From Rhipidocladum racemiflorum (taxonomy: Eukaryota > Streptophyta > Magnoliopsida > Poales > Poaceae): DNA of 64,000 bases. Positions 55,399 to 64,000 of this stretch are shown one piece after another; the first letter of the stretch is position 1, and each line of letters starts with the position of its first letter. The notes under the pieces were generated by a model. The model did no database searches, was not told the DNA's origin, and worked only from the letters and a program-made list of their open reading frames with translations. A program made the position numbers and the translations under genes. The stretch is from contig CM070572.1 in NCBI GenBank assembly GCA_036346355.1, positions 42,817,944 through 42,881,943 of the forward strand, given 5' to 3'.

Positions 55399-57389
55399 TT
55401 TCTATTTTACTCCACTTCACCGGAGTTCTCACATTATATTTTGCCCGGTTTTGGAGTTGCCTAGTGAGGAGATGGTGTCACTGAGAAGCCGTTTGAGCAC
55501 AGAAAATGTTCAACTTTTATAGATCTATTCTATTTATTGCTGGGTATATCTTCTAATGGAAATGGGGTTTAATTTTGCAAATCTTCTTGCTTGTTTGATG
55601 GTTGGATAGTAGAGGGAGGGATGATACAGACATTATTACACAAGAACAGCTGTTTATGAATTGCTTTTTTTTTTTTTGGCTTTCATTACCTGCAAACAAA
55701 GTACTTTCTTATGTCTTAAAAGATTGTCCCTTTCCTGTTTTACATTCATTAGTGTTTGTTCTCTCTTTAGCTCCCATGCTCTTAGGTCCCTGATGGCTGC
55801 TGCTACTGAATTATGTTTTGTTGTATTAAAACATCAAATTATATGCATACATCTGAGCTCTGATTCTGAAGCTGGTCCTTCGTTGTTGGGCCAGTACTTG
55901 AAGCAGAGCCCTTGCACTGCCTGCCGTAGAGCGAGCCGAGCAGAGCTAATTATGTTGCCTTCTCTTTTCTTCCTATGCATAAAAACTAAGCTGCCCAATA
56001 CTCTTTTCTTAATCCAAGTAACTGGAAAATCAGACAGTAAGCTTAAAATACATGGCTATCAAACCGTGCAATGTAAATCTCCAAGTGCTGGCTTTCTGAA
56101 TTATTTGTCAGACATTTGTGGCCCGCTCTGCTTTACTGTACTCAGCTGTTGCATGCCACGGTTTCTTTGAGACTTATCTGCAGCTCATGTTTTATATTGT
56201 AAAATGCCCAATGCCATTCTATTGTATCATCGCTGAACTGCATTACGCAGCGTTGTGTTGTACAAGATGTGCCGGAATCTCTGCCTTCTTCTGTTCTGAT
56301 GCAGCATCTGTGCCATACAAAGCATGTGATTGTGCAAAGACAGGTAGAGAAGAGCATGCATGATCAGAGTACATGGTGTACCACTGCATCTCTGCTGCGG
56401 CTGCCTCTCTCTGGTTTGGATGGAAACGTCGCATTATTGTCCCCGGCCCTGAACTCTCTGTACTTGCTTTAAGCACCGTCCTAAAAAGCAGCAATCTGCC
56501 TATTTTCCTGCCTGTTGTCACCGCTCCCAATGGTTGCTCAAAGCCTGTAAAAGGCCATCTTTGCTCTGCAAGGAAGGATGCAAATTGTTTTCAGCTGTCC
56601 AGCCAGTGTCATGGTGTGGCTTCAGAAGATATTTTTTTTTCTTCTTCTTTTGCTGATGAATACTAAAAGGCAGGTGAGCTCAGGGAAGTGATGGCAGCTG
56701 GTTGCATGGGGGCAAGATGTGGTGAGATCTTAGAGCAGCTGCACTGCTGTACTGTAGCTTGGGTGCCCGTTGTCATCTGTGTGGAGGTGGTTCTACTGTT
56801 CCTTCTCTGCAATTGCTGAGCTTTGGCCATTTCTTCTCGACAGGCAGATTTTTACTGTGGTATAGGCAGGATCAATGGCGGAGGCAGCAATTTTTTTTAC
56901 TACCAGAAGAGCACCCTGCAAGAAAAAAATATATATAATAGTTGAGTTCGGACATGCCATAGTCATTGACATGTCCATCGGTGCTCCCTCTGTCAGTGTC
57001 ACTATGAATAAGATTCCCCACAACTTAACCTTGCTCCATGTTAGCTAATGCCCTGTAAGCATGTCAGTGTTTTTGACTGCTTTGGCCACGGAAGAAGAGA
57101 GAGAGAGAGAGAGAGACATGAAGTGATGAAACCTATGACATGGTGCAGATTGCATGTCCAAAACAGACACGTCACACTTGTACTGTATTGAACAAAATAT
57201 CCCTTTTAAACACATTCATCTGCCTTGGTCATTAATTATTACTAAAGAACGCATGTAACTGAACATGGTGGAGCAAAGCTACACACACGAGTAATTTTTT
57301 GTCGATCTGCCGGCGACTGACTCGTTTTATTAGTGTCCCATTGCATTACAGATTGTCACATTCTAAAACACAGCCTCCACTGAGAGGCA
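55399..57389. other. 3' flank of HWS-type gene, non-coding
   Basis: The beginning should be 3' untranslated region. A poly-T run at 55667-55677 and a (GA)n tract at 57091-57117 are present. Open frames at 55661-56170 and 56118-56666 show no domain and overlap frames on the other strand. A non-coding transcript is possible but not supported. Confidence 0.4.
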
Positions 57390-57643
57390 CTCCCTCTGGC
57401 CATAGTTGTTATTTTAAACATCGATGTAGTCTTTAAAACGTAACTCTGACACTAATTTTTATTATAATATATTTATAAAACATAATAAATTATAAAATTG
57501 TGAAAGTATTTTTCGAGACAAATCTACACATATAATTTTATATATCCAATTAAATATTTAAAAATATATTGACAGTCAAAATCTCAAAATTTTGATTCTG
57601 CCTAAATCCAAAACCACAACTATTTGTAAATAGCGAAAGGGAG
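57390..57643. mobile_element. Stowaway-like MITE
   Basis: Ends ctccctctggccatagttgt and, inverted, ctccctttcgctatttac. The AT-rich interior shares words (agacaaatctacacatataa, atatattgaca) with the Stowaway-like parts at 3170-3370 and 3955-4170. The right flank has ta; the left is ca, so the duplication has decayed. Confidence 0.7.
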
Positions 57644-58002
57644 TACCATGCAGCTAGATATCCTTATACCAGCCACTGAAAATACACGTGTATTTGTTCA
57701 TGAGAAAGTATTTCTCCTCTTTTTAAATCAGGAAAAGACAATCGTGTCACTGTTTGATGTTTGTTTCTTTCGGGTAGTAGTAGTAGGCTAGTAGCAGTTG
57801 CTGTTCTTTACCGCGGGTGCAAAAGCCGTTGGATTTCTGCGGCGTGCAGTTGGATGCGGCTGTCCTCTTCTTGTCCCTGTCGATATCTAGTGAACCGTCG
57901 GATCCGAGATGTAGGAGTGAGATTCCGCACCCAACGAACTCAGCACATTTGCAAATAAGCCACCGCCTTGCCTCGATATCTTTTGTTGCCCACTAATATA
58001 TA

Positions 58003-58222
58003 TATTTTTTTTGAATTTTGACCAGAAGCTCTGGCAATTCTGTAAAGAAGGAGAGAACAACTGCTGAGCTACAAACGCAAACGCATACACCACACACACG
58101 CCACACACACTCACCCCCACGCGAAAATAGCCAGCCGGTGAACACCTGGGAGAACCAAGGCTCAAACCCGGGCGGGCTGCATGCCCACTGCATGCCTTGC
58201 CACCGAGCCACGCTCGGTCCTC
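58003..58222 (-). mobile_element. tRNA-derived SINE with 16-bp target duplication
   Basis: On the minus strand the head carries a box A-like gtggctcggtggcaagg and a box B-like gggtttgagcc, the internal RNA polymerase III promoter inherited from a tRNA. The tail is A-rich (aattcaaaaaaaatata). Direct repeats ttgcccactaatatat lie at 57987-58002 and 58223-58238. It encodes no protein and would rely on LINE machinery. Confidence 0.85.
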
Positions 58223-58238
58223 TTGCCCACTAATATAT

Positions 58239-59011
58239 GGAGTACACTGGCTTGCAAGATGTGCAAAACAACCACCCATGCTTACTACTGCATGTTTCAC
58301 ACGAAATAGGAAATGCACAATGCAAGATGCAACAGACTGTCCCAAAGATACTGGAATAGGGCAATTTTAGTTTAACAGAACCCAAGTAGGCAAATGCAGT
58401 TTTCCGGGCTTTACTAGCCGGGATTGCTCCTCGGGTTTCACTGCAAACAGAAACCCAATGAAGGTTTCACTGCAAGTACAAAATTGTGAAATCATTTTTT
58501 TTTTCTAGTAGTCAGAAACTTTTTTTTTTTTTTACAAATCTAGCCTTCTAATCTTTTTTTTTTTCTTCAGATTTAACCCTCTCCTCACCATTGAAGCTGC
58601 TCCCATGCTCAGGGAGCGCTGCGCCGGCGAGCTGTGGGAGCGGTAACTTCCGCGGTCGGATAGCATGGCGACCGGGCTGCCACGGACAGGGAGCACGAGA
58701 GGTGAACTGGCACGGACGAGGAGCATGGGAGGCGGTTTCCGCAGTGAGGAGTGGGCTAACTCTGAAAAAATAAGGTGATTGGGCTAGATTTGCCAAAAAA
58801 AAAAAAGAGAAGAGAGCTAGAAAAAGGATGAGCCCAAAAATTGTTCGAGCTTTGTTCCACAGTATCAACTTTCTTGTTTCAAAAAAAAAATCAGTAAAAC
58901 ATCTCCGTACATTTCAAATCTTAGACACCACACTTCCAATTAGCACAACTCCAAAGCTAGCTGCAGAAGCGATGCAAGCATACCTACTTGCAGGCAACAA
59001 GTAGGGAGGGG
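58239..59011. other. Intergenic, nothing recognised
   Basis: Poly-T/poly-A tracts at 58494-58563 and 58795-58805, and a GC-rich stretch at 58570-58760 with open frames on both strands but no domain. Confidence 0.4.
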
Positions 59012-59265
59012 CAGTGACGGAACTAGACAATTTTTTCATGGAAGCGCACACTTCACATTCACATGTACAACTCTATAGCCTTGTACAATGATTCCATACC
59101 ATTATAAATCCAACATACATATTTTAAATTTGCTAAAAGTACAATACAAATAGTTTTAAGGTTTTAAAAATTTTAAACCACCAAAATCAAAATTAATTTA
59201 ATAAAAAAAATTCGAGCTTATTGAAGAGACAAAATTTTGTATTTCTTAAATTTTTAGAGGCGTTA
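59012..59265 (+). mobile_element. hAT-like MITE, decayed copy
   Basis: Begins cagtgacggaactagaca and follows the copy at 6855-7130 piece by piece (cacacttcacat, atgtacaactct, aaatttgctaaaa). The 3' end is lost, so no target duplication can be read. Confidence 0.65.
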
Positions 59266-59267
59266 CA

Positions 59268-59502
59268 CTATCTCCAGCAATTTCCCTTCATTCCATTCCC
59301 TTCCCTATTTCCTTCCCCATATTCATTCCTTTTATTTCCTACTATCTCCAGCAGCATCCCCTCAAGGGATTTGTCAAGGGATTGGAGAGAGAATCACTTT
59401 CTAAAGAGATTCACTGTTTGAATCCCTTCCGAAGAGAATCGTGAAGGGAATCCGGATCTGTTCATGAAGGGATTTGGAGGGGAAGGAAAACTGGTGGAGA
59501 TA
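59268..59502. mobile_element. MITE with ctatctccagca ends
   Basis: Left end ctatctccagcaatttccctt and inverted right end tatctccaccagttttcctt; inner inverted stretch around 'gggatttg'. A partial copy is at 48453-48605. Target duplication not clear. Confidence 0.6.
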
Positions 59503-60424
59503 CTTCATGGGCAGCCAACAAGACTACCGCGACGTACTATCTGCCGGCTGCCGCGGTCGGCCGGCCTCCCAAGGTCTGATGAATCAAGGAACTATCACTT
59601 GCATCCTAGGACAACGCCCAGCTAAATATCGATTCTTGAAACTTGCCTAGTTGCATGAGCCGGCAATATTAATCCAAGCGACTAAGCGAGTAGTGTACCA
59701 ATGGAAACCCTACCGATTTTCTTGGGGCCAGAGCCCAGCCAATCAACACATTCTCGTGGCCAAAGCAAAAGCCTTAAACCAGCCAGCCAGGAGCACAGCC
59801 TCCAACCCACAACCACTCAGAAGAGACTGCACTGCACTGCAACATGTCTCCATCCCCCCTCCCCTCTCCTTTTCTCTCTTCGTGTTCTCCCTTGCAACTA
59901 TAGGTAATAGGTGCAATGGAAAGGGGCATATATGAATATTGCTCGTTCATTTGATTTTTTTTTTCCTGAGAATCCGAGCCAAACACGAATAGAAATGTAG
60001 ATTGTTTCGGTCACAAATACGGAGCGAATACATATAAAGCTGTATGTGGATAGTTTAGGCCACGGGTATATAGCCGTATATTTCGCAAAAACAGAACCCA
60101 TATGGCACATAAAAGGATTGGTCAACCGTACAACATGTCTAAAATGCAACTCATCAGGAGTTCAACGAGCAAATTTGACTGCAACAATTAAATTCAAAAG
60201 TGTTTTTTAAAGTTTCTTATATTCAAACGTATTTGCCTAAATTGTTTGGAATTATTCCGAGTTTGTTTGCTATTTTTATTGGCTTATTTAGATTTTCTAC
60301 ATTTTCCTAAAAATGAAAAACTAATTTTAATGTTGAAAAAGTCTCGTAGGTCGATTTTTCTATTCGGCCCATTCTAATCAAGTAAGAGACTAGTCATATA
60401 CCTATGAGTTTATAACCTCATGAC
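59503..60424. other. Intergenic, nothing recognised
   Basis: No domain-bearing frame and no repeat ends seen; AT-rich from 60180. Confidence 0.4.
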
Positions 60425-60429
60425 TTTAC

Positions 60430-61299
60430 TGACGAGTACACATACCATGGGTACCCCCATCAGCCCGGAACCACGAACGGGCTGACCTCCTTAGAAGCCC
60501 AGTTATGGTGAAAGACCCGTGGGCCGTAAAGAATGGGCTTGGCCCTTTCTTTAGAACCAGCCCCGGGCGGCCGGCAGACTCCGACCTCTTAGGTCGGGGC
60601 GCGCCGTCGGTCGGCTCCGCCAGCGCTCGAGGGGTCAAGCCCTGCGCTGACGTCAGGCCAACTGCCCTGCGTGCGCGACGTCCCCTGACGTCCGTACCAA
60701 GGTAGGCGGTCCCTTCCCGAGGATGTCAGAGGACGTGCCAAGAAGTCAAGCCCCAGTCCCGTCATCCTGACACACCACGGAGGAGAGCGCCCCCTCCCGA
60801 GGCCAAGCTGAGGTCAAATACAATTAACTGCCGGAGCTGACGTTCGTACGGAGCAGTGCGTCACCCTGTCAGCACGGCCGAAGACCCCCTGCTGCGGGAC
60901 TACCAACCCTGCATGGGGTTAGGCGGAGGCTGGTCGGACGACAAGACAGAAGACCAAACTCCAAGGCGTACAGTACCCCTTCCTTTTTCTCTCCAAACTC
61001 TCATGTAACCTGCCACCTCCGAGTATATAAGGGGAAGCAGGACTCCAAGGGGAGCAATCGAGCAATAGAAAAACGAAAGAACAAAACGAGGGCAAGGGAG
61101 ATCGATCGATCGAACCCCTGCCTCTGTAATCCCTTGTTCGCCTCACGAATCAATACATCCCAATAGCACGAACTGGAATAGGGACATTCAGCCCGAACCA
61201 GTATAAACCTCTGGCTTCCTGAGTCAACCATTCGAGGAGAGGGAGCGCGCGACCCCCACTAACCAAAAATTCGTATTGCCGGTGCACGAAACACCGACA
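60430..61299 (+). mobile_element. Solo LTR of a Gypsy-type element
   Basis: 870 bp, starts tgacgagtacacatacc and ends gcacgaaacaccgaca (TG...CA). The flanks tttac (60425-60429) and cttac (61300-61304) match at four of five bases. GC-rich with a TATA box (gagtatataagggg, 61021-61034) and a leader rich in gatcgatcgatc. No internal region or second LTR is present, so it most likely formed by LTR-LTR recombination. Confidence 0.75.
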
Positions 61300-61371
61300 C
61301 TTACCTATTGAATTGATATCCGAATATCTTATATAAGCTTATCGGACACTACATGATTAAATTCCTACGTA

Positions 61372-61606
61372 CTCCCTCTGTCCCACAAAGAGTGTATTTT
61401 TAGGTTTTTTAAGGCAGATTAGTGTGCAAGGTAAAAGACTAATGTGACCCTCATTATTTCATACAAAAGCATGTTGATGCTTCGGTTTTCACAGGCACTT
61501 AAATGAGCATGCATACACTTACAGCTGGACCCTACAGACTAAAGATGCACTCTTTGTGGAACAAATTTTAAACATTAGAAATACACTCTTTGTGAAACAG
61601 AGGGAG
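61372..61606. mobile_element. Stowaway MITE
   Basis: Ends ctccctctgtcccacaaagag and, inverted, ctccctctgtttcacaaagag, with ta on both sides (61370-61371, 61607-61608). These are the classic Stowaway terminus and duplication of Tc1/mariner-derived MITEs in grasses. 235 bp, non-coding. Confidence 0.92.
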
Positions 61607-61608
61607 TA

Positions 61609-62990
61609 GCTCTGAATCAACTATCCGCTCCATTTGCCCTTTTACTGCAAAAGATAGACTTCTGCCCTTTGTGTTGTGCACTCTGCATTCTGCAAGGAAG
61701 GAGAGAAATGGTTGGGAGCTGTGCGAGTGCCTGACAGGTTTGCATTGTCATGTTGCAGCTGTGGTGTAGTGCAGCTGAGCTGGGGCTGTGGACTTTAGGG
61801 CAGTAACAAATTCAATGTGAGTTCATGGGAATTGGAGTCTCTGCTGGTTCTGACCTGACGAGATTGCTGCATGCATGTGCATTCGTTTATTGGCTGCTCG
61901 GCTCACCACCCTCTCTCTCTCTCTCTCTTGCTTTCTTTCTTTCCTTTTTTGGGGTTCTTTCCAGATGGTGATGTCCAGCACTCTATCAGAGCTTTTAGGA
62001 GTCCCAATGTTCTACTCTATCTATCCCAGAGATGCTTGTGTGGTTGTATGCATGCTATTGAAAGCTTCCTTCAGAGTTGCACACAAGGCATTGAAGCTGT
62101 CTTTGACATGAACAAAGGTAAACACTGTTACTTATACATACAATGATACAAGATCTGGAGTATGTCATGACCTGTTGTGACATCTCTGTCTACTATGACA
62201 GAGTACTAAAACAATCAAATTACAGAATGTGAGTAACAAAGCTAGCACATCTTGACAGGACACTCGAAAATAGCAGATCCTAGGGATTTCCCCTACTGCT
62301 CCATTAGAAGACAACGACTCACTCTGCTGGTCAATCTTGGCGTGATCCAATTGATACCATGTGTCCAAAAAGATTATCTTACTGTAACAATCAACCTTCA
62401 CATAAATCCATACAGAAACTCAGTACAGTTCTTGAAGGCCCCATGATGCAGCAGTTGCATCCAATGCGATGCGTGCAGAGGGCTCTTTTGTGTCACCACT
62501 CTCCACTCTTCTTAAGATAAATATATATTCTTTTGTGTGGCAAAGTTAATAAATGGTGGCTTGCATTGCATCCATTGGGGATTTCAGTCATTCTTGATGT
62601 GATTTGTCGGTTCAGATGCTCAGGCTTCATCTTCTCACAGTAACTGGTAAGTAAACGAAGTACTAGTGTTTCACCATGGTAAAAAATATATGGATATATA
62701 GCACGAAAATAAAACCCGTTAAGTTTGCCTACATACAAACGAATGCTGGTTTGGGGCCATGATGATCTTGGGCTATGTTTTCAAGGACAGGTATGGCCTT
62801 TTCGTACCCATCAGGCGAGGCCGAGCTTGCATACAGAGAACGAGGGTTGCAGAGACTAGGCCGGCCAGCAATCTTTCTTGGAGGCCTATGGCTTCCTTCT
62901 TTTACCTCTGCAACATCACCTAATTTTAAGTTATTTTTGCACTATTGCCATCCAATTGTTTGACAGAATAATTGATTATTTGTCATAAAA
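61609..62990. other. Intergenic; possible short exon at 61964-62111
   Basis: A CT tract (61910-61928) followed by ttctttccag resembles a 3' splice site. The frame after it runs 48 codons and ends at 62111. It has no domain and I do not call a gene. Confidence 0.35.
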
Positions 62991-63098
62991 TTAATGTGCA
63001 CTTGATGATTTTCCACGCCATGTCTCACTAACATTTGGATCAGGGGCCACATGTTAATGAGACATGGTGTGATAAATCATCAAGTGCACATCAACTTT
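62991..63098. repeat. 108-bp near-perfect hairpin
   Basis: The arms 62991-63034 and about 63051-63094 pair over about 44 bp with roughly five mismatches (tgtgcacttgatgat against its inverse) around a 16-nt loop. It may be a very small foldback MITE or a small-RNA precursor. Confidence 0.7.
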
Positions 63099-64000
63099 AG
63101 GTGCTAATATGCTAACTCTAACTATCAGCCCTTGAATCATCGTGTATGGCTGAGATTAGCAGAGGTGGAAACCCACCTTGCCGCTTAAACCTTTTTTTTT
63201 TTAAGAAAACCCTTTAGAGTTTATTTCCCTCTTAGAGTTGGATAGAAGGCTTCCACCTTCCTTGATCTGGGCCACCCAAACACAATCCAATGATTACTAT
63301 CATTGAGTTATTATATTAGCACCTAATTAGGCATTAGCACTAGATATGTTGCCAATAATCAAATCTCCCTTGTTTGACAGATACGAAGAACATTTGCAAT
63401 GTCGAAAATAGCAAAGAAGAAGAAGGCAGAGAAGAAGAAGAGGAGGAGGAGGAGGAAGGATAGAAAGAAAAAGGAGAGAGGGACACAATTAGTTTGGTTT
63501 GTGATTTCGTTATATCAAGGCTAAGCTTTTAGGTAAGCAGCAGTAGTCTAGACAACACGTTTGTGCAACGCAATGCGCAACTCGTAATATAGGCACGTGA
63601 ATATATAATGATCACCAGCTTAATTAAGAGCTGTGGGCCTGTGGCATACTGGCATTAGATCCAAGAAAAGGAAAACTTCGCCTCGGATTCCAAATGTAAT
63701 TCGTTTAAGAATATGTGCCGGCCAAACACTTTTCGGTTTGATCATCAATATATAAATAAATACGTACCAAGATTGACAATACGAAATTGTCATAAGTAGT
63801 TTCATCATGAAATATACTTCCATAATGCATAATTATTTTTATTTGAAACAATATGTGCTTATGGAAATTGATGGTCAAAGTATCATCTTGGAAACTACGT
63901 CTATATTTAAAATGATTTCTATTTGAATCAGAGGGAGTGGTATTTTTTTTCCAAAAAAATAGATTAATGCATAACCCTACTGCTTTTGCAATGATCGACG
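63099..64000. other. Intergenic; GAA/GAG purine tract
   Basis: A purine-only tract of GAA/GAG triplets covers about 63411-63480. No coding frame with domain is seen up to the end of the window. Confidence 0.4.

Noticed and set aside
55661..56666. Small genes downstream of HWS
   Set aside because: The 169- and 97-codon frames are Cys/Ser/Phe-rich translations of non-coding sequence and show no family.
58140..58222. Intact tRNA gene
   Set aside because: The box A and B-like motifs belong to a SINE head; the cloverleaf is not complete and target duplications flank the whole unit.
61964..62111. Short exon after a pyrimidine tract
   Set aside because: Only 48 codons, no domain and no partner exon.

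Overview
This is plant nuclear DNA, almost certainly from a grass (Poaceae). The evidence is its split genes with GT-AG introns, a chloroplast-targeted ribosomal protein gene, and a dense cover of grass-type transposons: Tourist-like, Stowaway-like and Mutator-like MITEs, a short Copia element, a CRM-like chromovirus and a tRNA-derived SINE. Only four genes look intact, roughly 10 to 20 kb apart. I cannot name the species. The transposon density suggests a medium or large grass genome.

Layout. 1-7.5 kb is AT-rich and gene-free, with a diverged tandem duplication (2.5-4.7 kb) and several MITEs. A small intronless gene for a plant-specific protein (DUF7722 type) lies at 7688-7972 behind a clear TATA box. 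A large intronless coding region at 10191-12113 (minus) encodes a 640-residue nuclear-type protein. It has ten 25-residue Cys/His repeats and two EAR-like motifs, and it belongs to the group usually called 'WRKY19-like'. 15-22 kb is intergenic and holds five MITEs. A nearly intact Copia element occupies 22145-27747; two different MITEs have jumped into its coding frame. The five-exon gene for plastid ribosomal protein L21 is at 29127-31474 (minus). A broken Ty3/Gypsy element of CRM type with 930-bp LTRs fills 33678-41532. 41.5-52 kb holds a partial Gypsy element, a decayed gene fragment, an inverted repeat pair and a hAT transposase remnant. A HAWAIIAN SKIRT (rice EP3-type) F-box/kelch gene is at 54172-55398, with a likely intron in its 5' leader. 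57-64 kb holds a SINE, a solo LTR, Stowaway elements and a hairpin.

The four genes are functionally unrelated: chloroplast translation, F-box ubiquitin ligase targeting, a putative nuclear repressor and an unknown small protein. They form no pathway or operon. The unusual content is in the transposons. The best signal is a 547-bp Mutator-like foldback element carrying ten 17-bp palindromes. Two MITE families with 9-bp target duplications and a chromovirus whose integrase frame runs into its LTR also stand out. I see no CRISPR array, rRNA gene, intact tRNA gene or prokaryotic-style system.
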